This document shows positions 17,306 through 26,762 of a stretch of DNA of 64,000 bases, piece after piece. A program made the translations under genes and the position numbers. The notes under the pieces are model-generated. The model saw only the letters and a program-made list of their open reading frames with translations, was not told the DNA's origin and made no database searches. Position 1 is the first letter of the stretch. Every line of letters begins with the position of its first letter. The stretch spans positions 124,001 through 188,000 of the forward strand of contig NZ_CAUFUE010000003.1 of the NCBI RefSeq assembly GCF_959029255.1. The letters are read 5' to 3'. Origin of the DNA: an uncultured Bacteroides sp. Lineage in GTDB: Bacteria > Bacteroidota > Bacteroidia > Bacteroidales > Bacteroidaceae.

Positions 17306-17935
17306 TTACAGGCTCATTGTCAATACGAAATCAGGATATATATAATAATGAATTGAAAAGTGCATTTTCTCTGCCGTACGATATTCTTCGGCAGAGAAGA
17401 TGCCTTGTTTATCTACCATAAAAGGGAAAATACGCAAATGTTCCCGAAAATCAACTTCAGAAGTATTCATGCATTTAAACATTGTTTCCTTTGCCGACCA
17501 GTGAAGTAATAAAGACCAGACATCAGTTCCTTGATATGTTCCCGGTTTCTCATCATCACGCATGAATTTATGCGATACTCTACGCACCCGCTCACCATAT
17601 TGCTCAATATCTATTCCTACTTCTTTCTCCGGCGGTCCTAACAATACCGCAACGTATCCTTTCGTATGTGAGATACTGATGGAAGCGGAAACATCCGAAA
17701 GATAGGGTTTCCCACTGGGATAATAACAGATTTCTTTCGCCTCGCCCGTCAAGGTATACAGCAATACACGAACCGCCAACCACTCCAGACGGCGGGGTTC
17801 AGCCGAAAAACGTTTCAGTCCTTCCCGGTATTTATCTTTACCGGGAAGCATGTCAAGCAGTTCGTCAAACGTTTCTTCGGTCTTCCAAATGCCCCATCGG
17901 CATGCAGAATCTGTGTGTCGCAGAAAAACAGACAT
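17306..17935 (-). CDS. 4'-phosphopantetheinyl transferase superfamily protein
   Basis: 209 residues. The Sfp/AcpS-type motifs VGIDIEQYG (metal-binding Asp and Glu) and WSAKETMFKCM (Glu and Lys) are present, with PSGKPYLSD and SISISHTKGYVAVLL before them. It transfers phosphopantetheine from CoA to carrier proteins. Its start follows the gldE stop by 19 bases, so it is last in the mutY-ssb-gldE gene string. The carrier protein it serves is not evident in this window. Confidence 0.88.
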   Translation of the reverse strand: MSVFLRHTDSACRWGIWKTEETFDELLDMLPGKDKYREGLKRFSAEPRRLEWLAVRVLLYTLTGEAKEICYYPSGKPYLSDVSASISISHTKGYVAVLLGPPEKEVGIDIEQYGERVRRVSHKFMRDDEKPGTYQGTDVWSLLLHWSAKETMFKCMNTSEVDFREHLRIFPFMVDKQGIFSAEEYRTAEKMHFSIHYYIYPDFVLTMSL

Positions 17936-17954
17936 CTCGGCAGTACGATATAAT

Positions 17955-19319
17955 TCAGGAATTATGGGAGGATGTTTGTTCCGGCTTCATATCTTCGGGA
18001 ACGTTAATCGTGAATTTCACTTTCAGGATACGGCGGTTATCCATCTCAAGGACTTCGAACTCATAACAGTTGTAAGTCACCTTTTCGTGAAGCGCAGGGA
18101 ACTCACCTTTCAACTCAAGCAACAATCCCGCCAAGGTATCGGCGTCACCGGCCACTTCGTCAAAAGTCTCTTCATCTATTTTAGTAATCTTATAGAAATC
18201 AGTCAATTGTGTTTTAGCTTCAAATACCCAGGTATGCTCATTAAGAACTGCATACGTACGTTCTTCGTCATCATATTCATCACGAATCTCGCCGACAATC
18301 TCTTCAATGATATCTTCCATCGTGACAATGCCCGATGTTCCTCCAAATTCATCCACCACAATAGCGATATGAATTTTATTCGCCTGAAAGTCACGCAGCA
18401 AGTCGTCAATCATTTTAGTCTCAGGTACAAAATAGGCGGGACGTATCAATGACTGCCAACGAAAGTTATCGCCTTTATTCAGATGGGGAAGCAAATCTTT
18501 GATATACAATACTCCTTTAATATTATCGCGTGTTTCGGCATATATCGGAATACGCGAATAGGCGTTTTCTACAATACACTTCAAAACTTCTTTAAAAGGG
18601 GTACGTATTTCCAAATCGACTACATCCAGGCGGGAGGTCATCACTTCTTTAGCGGTCTCGCCGCCAAAACGAATGATACCTTCCAGGATATTGTTTTCTT
18701 CGGAAAGCTCGGCCTTGTCCGTCAGTTCCAACGCGTGAGATAATTCATCTACCGATATGTTATGATTTTTGCGTACAAAGTGCTTGTTCAGGAAAGAAGT
18801 GGAACGCACCAGCAAAGAAGACAAGGGGTAGAATATGGAGCGGCATGCCATAATGCCCGGAGCTGCAAAACGGCAAAAGGCCAGTGTTTTCTGAGCGGAA
18901 TAAATCTTCGGCATGATTTCACCGAAAAGCAGCAACAGGAAAGTAAGAATAACCGTCAGTATGACAAACTCCGCAATCACGGAATGGAACTGAAATACAT
19001 TCATAAAGAAGAAATTGCAGAGCATGATGATGGTTACGTTCACAAAGTTGTTCGTAATCAATATTGTAGCCAGCAACCGTTCCGTATCATCGAGCAAATT
19101 ACTGATTTTCTTATCTGAAGAATGTTTCCCTTCCTCAATGGTACTTAAGTCTGACGGAGAGAGTGAGAAAAATGCTATCTCGGAAGCCGAAGCAAAACCG
19201 GAAGCAAGCAAAAGCAAGCCCGCCAAAACAATGGCTATAATAGCCGAAATAGAGGGAGCATGTACGGATATACCGTTAAAAACATCTGCCAACTGGCATA
19301 AATAAGCGTCTGGGTCCAA
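17955..19319 (-). CDS. gldE: GldE-like CNNM/CBS-domain membrane protein
   Basis: 454 residues. An N-terminal DUF21/CNNM transmembrane domain (several hydrophobic segments in 20-150, with FASASEIAFFSLSPSDL), a CBS pair (about 215-335, with FGGTSGIVTMEDIIEEIVGE) and a C-terminal CorC/HlyC domain. This is the hemolysin/CorC family, members of which affect divalent-cation transport. Its place after mutY and ssb is the conserved GldE position of Bacteroidota. Bacteroides does not glide, so a general envelope or ion role is more likely than motility. Confidence 0.85.
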   Translation of the reverse strand: MDPDAYLCQLADVFNGISVHAPSISAIIAIVLAGLLLLASGFASASEIAFFSLSPSDLSTIEEGKHSSDKKISNLLDDTERLLATILITNNFVNVTIIMLCNFFFMNVFQFHSVIAEFVILTVILTFLLLLFGEIMPKIYSAQKTLAFCRFAAPGIMACRSIFYPLSSLLVRSTSFLNKHFVRKNHNISVDELSHALELTDKAELSEENNILEGIIRFGGETAKEVMTSRLDVVDLEIRTPFKEVLKCIVENAYSRIPIYAETRDNIKGVLYIKDLLPHLNKGDNFRWQSLIRPAYFVPETKMIDDLLRDFQANKIHIAIVVDEFGGTSGIVTMEDIIEEIVGEIRDEYDDEERTYAVLNEHTWVFEAKTQLTDFYKITKIDEETFDEVAGDADTLAGLLLELKGEFPALHEKVTYNCYEFEVLEMDNRRILKVKFTINVPEDMKPEQTSSHNS

Positions 19320-19343
19320 AGAATTTGGTTTTAGTTAAACAAT

Positions 19344-19811
19344 TTAGAACGGTAAATCGTCCGTCGGATTATCTTGCGCGGAAGCACTTTGCGGTTGTAC
19401 GGGTTGCTGTGCTACAGGTTGCCCGCCCACAACACCGGACTGGGGCGTATATGGTGTCGTACCCGGTGCGGTGGTGCTTTTGGGTGACAACATTTCCATA
19501 TTATCTACAAATATCTCGGTTACATAACGTTTGGCACCCGTCTGGTCGTCGTAAGAACGAGTACGTATTTTGCCTTCAACATAAAGTTTGTCTCCTTTAT
19601 GCACATACTTGTCAACAACTTCACCTAAACGACCGCGAAAAATAAGATTATGCCATTCCGTACGATCAGGAATTTGTGTACCGTTCTGCAAAGTATATCC
19701 TTTCTCTGTTGTAGCCAAAGAAAGTTGAGCGACACAATTTCCGCCATCATAATAGGTAACCTTAGGGTCTTGTCCGACATTCCCCAACAATATCACTTTA
19801 TTTACTGACAT
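19344..19811 (-). CDS. ssb: Single-stranded DNA-binding protein
   Basis: 155 residues: an OB-fold domain (1-110, starting MSVNKVILLGNVGQDPKV), a Gln/Pro/Thr-rich flexible linker, and the acidic tail DDLPF that recruits replication and repair proteins. It lies between mutY and gldE on the same strand, the order seen widely in Bacteroidota. Confidence 0.97.
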   Translation of the reverse strand: MSVNKVILLGNVGQDPKVTYYDGGNCVAQLSLATTEKGYTLQNGTQIPDRTEWHNLIFRGRLGEVVDKYVHKGDKLYVEGKIRTRSYDDQTGAKRYVTEIFVDNMEMLSPKSTTAPGTTPYTPQSGVVGGQPVAQQPVQPQSASAQDNPTDDLPF

Positions 19812-19881
19812 AAGCTACAATTTTTAATTTGCTGCCAAAATTAACGAGAATAACAACATCATGCAAGAATACAGACAACTT

Positions 19882-20922
19882 TTATACATATTTCTCAATG
19901 AACGCATGCACCAGCCGGGATACCGGATATAGCTCCAAATCTTCGGTCCTGATACGCTGATAGCCCGAAAAGGATTGGGATGTTTCTGGCAAAACCACCT
20001 CATAAAAGTTCGTATAAATCACCCGGTGTGACAAAACATGTTTCACATTACGGAGGATTGAACGGGCTTGAGGCACTTCTCCTTCTGCAAAAAGTGAGCG
20101 GAATTGAGGAGACTTCAAAAAATCTTCTTCCGCCAAATCCGTCTGCGTCTCTATCAAAGGCAGTTCAAACAGATTTTTCCATATATCATCTTCCGTCCGC
20201 TTATGTATAAAAGTACACGCGCCCATGCGTACATATATATAATTAAAATAACGGTTGCTTGTTTTCGTTTTATGCTGTTTGACAGGTAATTTCATCACCA
20301 TGCCTTTTGCCAAGGCCGAACAACTGTCTGCCAAAGGACAAAACATGCAATCGGGAGATTGCGGCGTACATTGAATGGCGCCGAAATCCATTATAGCCTG
20401 ATTATAAACGGCAGGATGTGATTTATCCAGCATTTCGTCTGCCAAAGCTGCAAACAATTTCTTCCCTTCCGTAGAATCTATAGGAGTATCGATGCCGAAA
20501 TAACGGGAAAGTACCCGATATACATTACCATCAACCACCGCGTATGGCTGGTTATAGGCAAAAGAACAGATTGCAGCGGCTGTATAGTCTCCTACTCCTT
20601 TCAACGCACGTACCTCCTGATATGTCTTCGGAAAAACACCATTCATACTTCCGGCAGCAGCATGCAGATTACGGGCGCGTGAGTAATAGCCCAGCCCTTG
20701 CCAATACTTCATCACTTCATCCTCCGAAGCCGAAGCCAAAGTCTCCACATCGGGAAAACGATGTATAAAGCGAAGGAAATAATCATATCCCTGCGCCACT
20801 CTGGTCTGTTGCAGAATGATTTCGGATATCCATATCTGATAGGGATCGGCAGTCTCGCGCCAAGGTAGTTCGCGCTTGTTTTCCGCATACCAATCCAGTA
20901 ACGTTTCAGTGAATACATTCAT
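19882..20922 (-). CDS. mutY: A/G-specific adenine glycosylase
   Basis: 346 residues. Base-excision repair enzyme that removes adenine opposite 8-oxoguanine. Seen: catalytic Glu34 (ISEIILQQTR), the helix-hairpin-helix LKGVGDYTAAAI, catalytic Asp131 (VVDGNVYR), and the iron-sulfur loop Cys185, Cys192, Cys195, Cys201 with the usual C-x6-C-x2-C-x5-C spacing. The C-terminal half is the NUDIX-like 8-oxoG recognition domain. A TACTTTTG promoter box lies at 20946-20953 upstream, divergent from HU. Confidence 0.96.
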   Translation of the reverse strand: MNVFTETLLDWYAENKRELPWRETADPYQIWISEIILQQTRVAQGYDYFLRFIHRFPDVETLASASEDEVMKYWQGLGYYSRARNLHAAAGSMNGVFPKTYQEVRALKGVGDYTAAAICSFAYNQPYAVVDGNVYRVLSRYFGIDTPIDSTEGKKLFAALADEMLDKSHPAVYNQAIMDFGAIQCTPQSPDCMFCPLADSCSALAKGMVMKLPVKQHKTKTSNRYFNYIYVRMGACTFIHKRTEDDIWKNLFELPLIETQTDLAEEDFLKSPQFRSLFAEGEVPQARSILRNVKHVLSHRVIYTNFYEVVLPETSQSFSGYQRIRTEDLELYPVSRLVHAFIEKYV

Positions 20923-21038
20923 GTTAAAACAGCATTTTAGGTAGACAAAAGTACTGTTTTTCAGTCTAAGAAAACTTAATGCCTAGACTTTTTTAGAAAA
21001 TTGTCCGAAATATATTTTTTAGAGCCGCCAAAAAGCTA

Positions 21039-21046
21039 TATATTTG
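21039..21046 (+). promoter_or_regulatory. -7 promoter box for the HU gene
   Basis: TATATTTG, 50 bases before the HU start, with a T-rich stretch at the expected -33 distance instead of a clear TTTG. Confidence 0.55.
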
Positions 21047-21096
21047 CAGTCCAAAAAATTAGGAAACAATAGTAATAATATTTTTTTTTAAGAAAA

Positions 21097-21372
21097 ATGA
21101 CTAAAGCTGATATTGTAAACGAAATTACAAAAAGCACCGGAATTGACAAAGTGACAGTACTTGCAACCGTTGAAGCGTTCATGGACGCAGTGAAGGCATC
21201 TTTATCAAAAGATGAAAATGTTTACCTCCGTGGGTTTGGTAGTTTTGTAGTGAAAAAAAGAGCACAGAAAACTGCTCGCAATATTTCCAAGAACACTACT
21301 ATTATCATTCCGGAACATAATATTCCGGCTTTTAAGCCTGCTAAGACATTTACCATCTCTGTAAAGAAATAA
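21097..21372 (+). CDS. HU-family DNA-binding protein
   Basis: 91 residues, the usual length for HU/IHF subunits. The beta-arm region RGFGSFVVKKRAQKTARNIS and the N-terminal helices (MTKADIVNEITKSTGID) are typical. It bends DNA in the nucleoid as a dimer. It is followed by the COX24-like small gene 34 bases later and is divergent from mutY. Confidence 0.95.
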   Translation: MTKADIVNEITKSTGIDKVTVLATVEAFMDAVKASLSKDENVYLRGFGSFVVKKRAQKTARNISKNTTIIIPEHNIPAFKPAKTFTISVKK

Positions 21373-21406
21373 TAAACAATAGTATTAACCCATAAAATTT
21401 GAAGCT

Positions 21407-21499
21407 ATGCCAAGCGGAAAGAAGAAAAAAAGACATAAAATGTCTACGCACAAGCGTAAAAAAAGACTAAGAAAGAACAGACATAAAAGCAAAAAGTAA
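21407..21499 (+). CDS. 30-residue AURKAIP1/COX24-domain protein
   Basis: A very short, extremely basic protein (begins MPSGKKKKRHKMSTHKRKKR; half Lys/Arg). It matches the AURKAIP1/COX24-type peptides found in Bacteroidota, which are related to the mitochondrial small-subunit protein mS38, so a ribosomal role is likely. It lies between HU and a strong terminator. Confidence 0.8.
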   Translation: MPSGKKKKRHKMSTHKRKKRLRKNRHKSKK

Positions 21500-21522
21500 T
21501 TTTTAGTCTGGAGGACAGAAAT

Positions 21523-21570
21523 AAAGAACAAACTTGTGAAGCTATTTGTCTCGCGAGTTTGTTCTTTGTT
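21523..21570 (+). terminator. Terminator after HU and the COX24-like gene
   Basis: AAAGAACAAACT (21523-21534) pairs perfectly with AGTTTGTTCTTT (21556-21567) around a 21-base loop, followed by GTTT. Confidence 0.75.
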
Positions 21571-21647
21571 TAAGTAACAAATTGTAGTCGGCAAGGCTAT
21601 TTATATCCTCGCTGACTTTAGAACCTAAAAAAGCAAGAAAAAAAATT

Positions 21648-23222
21648 GTGACAAGCGAACTCGTTGTAGACGTACAGCCCAAAGAGGTCTCCATCGCCCT
21701 GCTCGAAGACAAGAGCCTGGTGGAACTTCAAAGCGAAGGAAGAAATCTTTCTTTCTCGGTGGGCAACATGTATTTAGGACGAATCAAGAAATTGATGCCC
21801 GGCCTGAATGCCTGCTTCGTGGACGTGGGTTACGAGAAAGACGCTTTTCTTCATTATCTGGACCTAGGTCCTCAATTTAACTCGTTAGAGAAGTACGTAA
21901 AGCAAACTTTAAGCGACAAGAAGAAGCTGAATCCCATTACCAAAGCAACCATACTTCCCGACCTTGAAAAGGACGGAACGGTTTCCAACACACTCAAGGT
22001 GGGACAAGAAGTAGTGGTGCAAATTGTCAAGGAACCTATCTCTACCAAAGGGCCGCGACTGACTTCCGAACTTTCCTTTGCCGGAAGATACCTCGTGCTG
22101 ATTCCCTTCAATGACAAGGTTTCCGTATCACAAAAAATTAAATCGAGCGAAGAGCGCGCACGCCTCAAGCAACTGCTGATGAGTATCAAGCCGAAAAACT
22201 TCGGCGTCATCGTCCGCACCGTGGCAGAAGGAAAACGTGTTGCCGAACTCGACGGAGAGCTTAAAGTATTACTGAAACATTGGGAAGATGCCATTACAAA
22301 AGTACAGAAGGCCACCAAATTTCCGACACTGATTTACGAAGAAACCAGCCGTGCCGTAGGACTGTTGCGCGACTTGTTCAATCCTTCCTTCGAAAACATC
22401 CACGTGAACAGCGAGGCTGTGTACCACGAAATCAAGGATTACGTAACCCTCATCGCCCCTGAACGGGCAGGAATCGTGAAGCTGTACAAAGGTCAACTCC
22501 CCATTTACGACAATTTTGGTATCACCAAACAAATCAAGTCATCATTCGGCAAGACCATTTCATACAAAAGTGGTGCCTACCTGATTATTGAGCATACTGA
22601 GGCGCTTCACGTAGTAGACGTGAACAGCGGTAACCGCACCAAGAATGCCAACGGGCAGGAGGCTAACGCACTGGAAGTGAATCTTGGAGCAGCCGATGAA
22701 CTGGCACGCCAGTTACGACTAAGGGATATGGGCGGTATCATTGTGGTGGACTTCATTGACATGAACGAAGCCGAAAATCGTCAAAAGCTTTACGAACGCA
22801 TGTGTGCCAACATGCAAAAGGACAGAGCACGCCATAATATTCTGCCGCTCAGTAAATTCGGTCTGATGCAGATTACCCGCCAGCGGGTACGCCCGGCGAT
22901 GGACGTAAACACTACGGAGATTTGTCCTACTTGTTTTGGTAAAGGCACTATTAAATCGTCCATCCTCTTTACGGACACTTTAGAGAGTAAAATTGACTAT
23001 CTGGTCAACAAACTGAAGATTAAGAAATTCTCGTTACACATCCACCCGTACATTGCCGCTTATATCAATCAGGGATTCTTCTCCCTGAGACGGAAATGGC
23101 AGATGAAGTACGGATTCGGTATCAAAATTGTTCCTAGCCAGAAACTCGCGTTTCTGGAATATGTATTCTACGACCCGCAAGGGGAGGAGATTGACATGAA
23201 GGAAGAAATCGAAATTAAATAA
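21648..23222 (+). CDS. rng: Ribonuclease E/G family protein (RNase G)
   Basis: 524 residues. An S1 RNA-binding domain near the N-terminus (MYLGRIKKLMPGLNACFVDV), then the RNase E/G catalytic core with GGIIVVDFIDM (metal-binding Asp residues) and the zinc-link region EICPTCFGKG. Length fits RNase G rather than RNase E, as the long C-terminal scaffold is missing. It takes part in rRNA maturation and mRNA decay. Translation starts at GTG (21648), since no ATG precedes the conserved TSELVVDV stretch. Confidence 0.93.
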   Translation: MTSELVVDVQPKEVSIALLEDKSLVELQSEGRNLSFSVGNMYLGRIKKLMPGLNACFVDVGYEKDAFLHYLDLGPQFNSLEKYVKQTLSDKKKLNPITKATILPDLEKDGTVSNTLKVGQEVVVQIVKEPISTKGPRLTSELSFAGRYLVLIPFNDKVSVSQKIKSSEERARLKQLLMSIKPKNFGVIVRTVAEGKRVAELDGELKVLLKHWEDAITKVQKATKFPTLIYEETSRAVGLLRDLFNPSFENIHVNSEAVYHEIKDYVTLIAPERAGIVKLYKGQLPIYDNFGITKQIKSSFGKTISYKSGAYLIIEHTEALHVVDVNSGNRTKNANGQEANALEVNLGAADELARQLRLRDMGGIIVVDFIDMNEAENRQKLYERMCANMQKDRARHNILPLSKFGLMQITRQRVRPAMDVNTTEICPTCFGKGTIKSSILFTDTLESKIDYLVNKLKIKKFSLHIHPYIAAYINQGFFSLRRKWQMKYGFGIKIVPSQKLAFLEYVFYDPQGEEIDMKEEIEIK

Positions 23223-23263
23223 AAAAGACGGCGAAGTATTTATTTTACTTCGCCGTCTTTTTA
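23221..23263. terminator. Bidirectional terminator between rng and the alcohol dehydrogenase
   Basis: AAAAGACGGCGAAGTA (23223-23238) pairs with TACTTCGCCGTCTTTT (23246-23261) around a 7-base loop. It has a T-run on either strand and serves both convergent genes. Confidence 0.9.
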
Positions 23264-23330
23264 TTACAAGCTATCGTTTTCCTTATACCCGGTCCTCATA
23301 TAGTTCTCCATGTGAGTTTATGATACCTTA

Positions 23331-24503
23331 TCATAATGCCAAACGATAAATCTCTTTACTATCTTCTTTTGTCAGTTTCACATAATTACCGACTAACTCG
23401 CCTTTGTTACGATGCAGATTATCTGCCAAACGATCGATATCAGGATTATCAATGCCCAATTCCTTAAAATTAACCGGCAACCCCATATAGCGGAAGAAAT
23501 GTTTTAACCGGGAAATGCCTGTCAAAGCCATTTCTTCTAAATCTTCTGACTGAGGTACATCAAAAACGCGGTTGGCAAACTGGGCTATTTTCCTGGGATT
23601 ATGTTCTGCCATGAAAGTCATCCAAGCGGGAACAATCACTGTCAAACCGGCACCATGGGTCACATTGTAGATGGCACTGACTTCATGTTCCAGAAAATGG
23701 GAAGCCCAATCTTCTTCACAACCCACACCGCAAGTTCCATTATGAGCGATAGTGCCACACCACATAATATTGGCACGTGCACCATAATCTTCGGGATTTT
23801 GTTTTACACGGTAGGCTTCTTTGATGATAGCGAGCAAAGTTCCTTCGCAAATACGGTCGGCGATTTCCACATCCTGCGTATTGGTAAAGTAACGTTCCAT
23901 GATGTGCACCATCATATCGGCAATGCCACAAGCCGTTTGGAATGGCGGCAGTGTATATGTAAGTTCAGGGTTCATAATGGAAAAGACAGGGCGCAGCAAT
24001 TCCGGCACCCGAAGGCTTAACTTTTGAAGGGTTGCAACTTTCGTTATTACCGAGTTTCCGGAACCTTCACTACCCGCAGCCGGAATAGTCAGTACAACGG
24101 CTACTTTCAAAGCCTTCGTTACTTTCGCCTTACCAATAAAGAAATCCCAAAAATCACCGCTATATGGCACACCGGCAGCAATTGCCTTAGCTGTATCAAT
24201 CACCGAACCACCACCGACAGGAAGCAACATATCGACTTGTTCACAACGACAGATATCAATACCTTCATATACTTTCGTATCAATCGGATTGGGCTGGATA
24301 CCGCCCAACTCACAATATTCAACACCTGCTTCCTGCAAAGATTGCTTTACTCTATCCAGTAAGCCGCTCCTTACTACAGAGCCGCCTCCATAAACAATCA
24401 TCACCTTCCGTGCACCGTATTTTCGTACCAGTGCGCCGACCAGATTTTCCGTTGCCTTACCAAAGACAAATTCAGTAGGACTATAAAAGACAAAATTGTT
24501 CAT
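23331..24503 (-). CDS. Iron-containing alcohol dehydrogenase (YqhD/BdhA-like)
   Basis: 390 residues, the group III metal-dependent alcohol dehydrogenase fold. The cofactor-binding GGGSVIDTAKAIAAG and the metal-site stretches CGIADMMVHIMERYF and IYNVTHGAGL (with EDWASHFLEHE before it) are present. The YqhD/BdhA branch reduces aldehydes with NADPH. It lies downstream of the inositol-lipid cluster on the same strand, separated by a repeat-rich spacer, so it is probably a separate unit. Confidence 0.88.
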   Translation of the reverse strand: MNNFVFYSPTEFVFGKATENLVGALVRKYGARKVMIVYGGGSVVRSGLLDRVKQSLQEAGVEYCELGGIQPNPIDTKVYEGIDICRCEQVDMLLPVGGGSVIDTAKAIAAGVPYSGDFWDFFIGKAKVTKALKVAVVLTIPAAGSEGSGNSVITKVATLQKLSLRVPELLRPVFSIMNPELTYTLPPFQTACGIADMMVHIMERYFTNTQDVEIADRICEGTLLAIIKEAYRVKQNPEDYGARANIMWCGTIAHNGTCGVGCEEDWASHFLEHEVSAIYNVTHGAGLTVIVPAWMTFMAEHNPRKIAQFANRVFDVPQSEDLEEMALTGISRLKHFFRYMGLPVNFKELGIDNPDIDRLADNLHRNKGELVGNYVKLTKEDSKEIYRLAL

Positions 24504-24514
24504 ACTTACATTAG

Positions 24515-24610
24515 GAATGAAGAACTAAGAATGAAGAATTGCCTTGCGGCGTGCTTGCATTGCGCAGCCAAATTCTTCATTCTTAATTCTTAATTCTTAA
24601 TTCTTCATTA
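24515..24610. repeat. Dispersed intergenic repeat, copy A
   Basis: GAAGAATTGCCTTGCGGCGT, then GCTTGCATTGCGCAGCCAAA, flanked by inverted arms built from ATTCTTCATTC/ATTCTTAATTC blocks. A near copy in the same orientation lies at 35408-35523. The arms can fold into one long hairpin. Confidence 0.75.
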
Positions 24611-24615
24611 AATTA

Positions 24616-25551
24616 TCATTTAACGTATTGACTATATCTATCAAAGAAACGTTTGAATGCCCCCCACTTCATCAATCCTTTTTCAAAAATCAGAATGCCC
24701 AGCAAGGCGCATGAAATACCGAGCATTACATCAATCAGGTAATGATGTCCTGAATAAACGGCCGTCCACCAGATGCCCACCATGATAACCGCGAATAAAG
24801 CTATCAGCCATTTCTTACAATGGCCCATAATGGCGTATGCCAAAGCAACTACCATATAAGCTGCATGCAACGAAGGAACGGCGGCAAAGACATTGGCATT
24901 GCGACCATAGATAGAGTGGAATATTGAACAGCCGAACAGTTCATCGAAACGTCCCAATCCAGCCACATTACCCGGAGTATCAAGTACCGGCTCGAAACCA
25001 TAATTCATGGCATACCAAGGTGGTGCAGCCGGATGTATATAGTATCCGGCAAAACCGATGAGGTTCACCAAGAGGAAAACCATTGCAAAACGCAGGTATA
25101 CTTTCCGTTCTCCTTTGAGATACAGCCATAAACCGAAGGCAATGGGCACGGGTACCCAACAAAGATAGAATATACCTGCAAAGAAATCGCCTATCGTACA
25201 GTGGTTCTGCGCAAAATATTCACAAGGAATCAACGTTGTTCCATTGATTGAAATACCGAACAAAGACTTCTCTGCCTCGTACAACCCTTGTACATCAATC
25301 GGGTTCACCTGATAGTTAGGATATACCCGCATCCAGTCGTAGGATATGCCGAAAATGATAAACGGCAGTAATGCCACCGCCAACTTTCGGGTAGTCTTCC
25401 CGGCAAAGAACAGTACAAGAAAAAGACCGGACATCAGAAAATGTTCTGTACGAAGACCGATACAAACCGCTGTCAATATCAAGAAAAGCCCTGTAATGAC
25501 AACAACCAAAATGCCCTCCTTCACAGAGGGAAAGAATTTATCACTCACCAT
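24616..25551 (-). CDS. PAP2-type inositol phosphoceramide synthase
   Basis: 311 residues with about six membrane segments. PAP2/Aur1-type motifs are visible: YIHPAAPPWYA, AAVPSLHAAYM and YSGHHYLIDVMLG (catalytic Ser-His and His-Asp). Order and content of the cluster equal the inositol-lipid cluster described in B. thetaiotaomicron (BT_1522-BT_1526), where this member makes inositol phosphoceramide from phosphatidylinositol and ceramide. It is last in the operon, 22 bases after the phosphatidyltransferase gene. Confidence 0.8.
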   Translation of the reverse strand: MVSDKFFPSVKEGILVVVITGLFLILTAVCIGLRTEHFLMSGLFLVLFFAGKTTRKLAVALLPFIIFGISYDWMRVYPNYQVNPIDVQGLYEAEKSLFGISINGTTLIPCEYFAQNHCTIGDFFAGIFYLCWVPVPIAFGLWLYLKGERKVYLRFAMVFLLVNLIGFAGYYIHPAAPPWYAMNYGFEPVLDTPGNVAGLGRFDELFGCSIFHSIYGRNANVFAAVPSLHAAYMVVALAYAIMGHCKKWLIALFAVIMVGIWWTAVYSGHHYLIDVMLGISCALLGILIFEKGLMKWGAFKRFFDRYSQYVK

Positions 25552-25573
25552 TTCATTTTTTTTGATACACGGA

Positions 25574-26245
25574 CTACTCTCTTTCCTCTTTACAGGAGCG
25601 GGAGGTTAAAAGTTTACGGCAATGCCCGATACGTGCGAATGCTGTCAAATTTGCCAATACGGCTATTACAGCCAATGGTACAATCAGTATCAGCATAGGG
25701 TCGAATGCCGTGCAATCGGCAAAAATACCGCAGAATATTGCACCAAGGCTGGTTAATACCACACGCTCGGGACGTTGCATAAAACCTACTTTACAGTCAA
25801 GCCCCAAACCTTCGGCACGGGCACGCACGTAACTCACCATGATTGAACCTATCAGAGCGATAAACGCAATGATTGAACCCCACAAATATCCTTGTAAGAT
25901 TAAATAATAGAATATACCGAACAAGGTAAATAATTCACTGTAACGGTCGAGCACGGAATCATACAACGCACCGAATGTGGAAGACATATTGCCGACACGT
26001 GCCACACGCCCATCCATCATATCGAACAAGCCGGCAAAGAGAACAATTCCTCCTCCCCAACCCACGTATGCCAGTTCACCCGGTTTGTACATACCTGCAT
26101 ATATAAACAAGCATGCCGCCGCAATATTCAACACGAGTCCGGTAGTGGTAATAAAGTTAGGTGTAATACCTATTTTAATCATGCCATGCACAACAGGATT
26201 TATAATCTTATAAATCAACTGTTGCAGCCAATCTCTATAATTCAT
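25574..26245 (-). CDS. CDP-alcohol phosphatidyltransferase (phosphatidylinositol-phosphate synthase)
   Basis: 223 residues, several membrane helices. The full CDP-alcohol motif is present: DMMDGRVAR, eight residues, G, then YDSVLD. In the inositol-lipid cluster it joins inositol phosphate to CDP-diacylglycerol, giving phosphatidylinositol phosphate. It overlaps the GtrA-like gene by 11 bases, so translation is coupled. Confidence 0.88.
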   Translation of the reverse strand: MNYRDWLQQLIYKIINPVVHGMIKIGITPNFITTTGLVLNIAAACLFIYAGMYKPGELAYVGWGGGIVLFAGLFDMMDGRVARVGNMSSTFGALYDSVLDRYSELFTLFGIFYYLILQGYLWGSIIAFIALIGSIMVSYVRARAEGLGLDCKVGFMQRPERVVLTSLGAIFCGIFADCTAFDPMLILIVPLAVIAVLANLTAFARIGHCRKLLTSRSCKEERE

Positions 26246-26762
26246 ATTCGTCTTTTTTTGTCTCTAAATGATGTCGAAGAAATCTCCTGAAATTATGATT
26301 GCGATAAACGAAAATCCGTTGCAAGTGGTAGTTCCAAAAAAATGCTACCAGCAGAGCTACAATAATCTTGGACAGAATGAATACATCGCTGATATAATAA
26401 CCCAGCAATCCATCCACCCATTTCATGCCTGTCAGCCATTCGGTCAAAGCAAATGTGCCCCATGTATTTAATATAATACTACCTCCCCAGACAAAAAGAT
26501 ACTTCACGGCGACATGCGTTTTCTTGCAGTCTTCCGCATGAAATACCCAACCATAATTGATGACACAGTTCACCATGCCACCAGCTACAGAGCCTAAGAA
26601 AGTAGCATACAAATAAAAAAGGCCGGACAGCTTAACCAACAGGATAGTTACAAGAAAATCGACCAGACTTGCCACATACGCCGAAAGTTGAGCTTTTATA
26701 AAAACCCAAATCGCATGACGCCAACCGGCAAATACTGATGTTTTCTTTACGCTAACAGCCAT
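26235..26762 (-). CDS. GtrA-family membrane protein
   Basis: 175 residues with four hydrophobic segments, as in the GtrA/DPMS family that assists transfer of lipid-linked groups across membranes. [14 protein letters not shown] near the C-terminus is typical. It overlaps neighbours on both sides (16 and 11 bases), so it belongs to the inositol-lipid operon. Its specific role there is not established; flipping of an inositol-lipid intermediate is a guess. Confidence 0.78.
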   Translation of the reverse strand: MAVSVKKTSVFAGWRHAIWVFIKAQLSAYVASLVDFLVTILLVKLSGLFYLYATFLGSVAGGMVNCVINYGWVFHAEDCKKTHVAVKYLFVWGGSIILNTWGTFALTEWLTGMKWVDGLLGYYISDVFILSKIIVALLVAFFWNYHLQRIFVYRNHNFRRFLRHHLETKKDEYEL

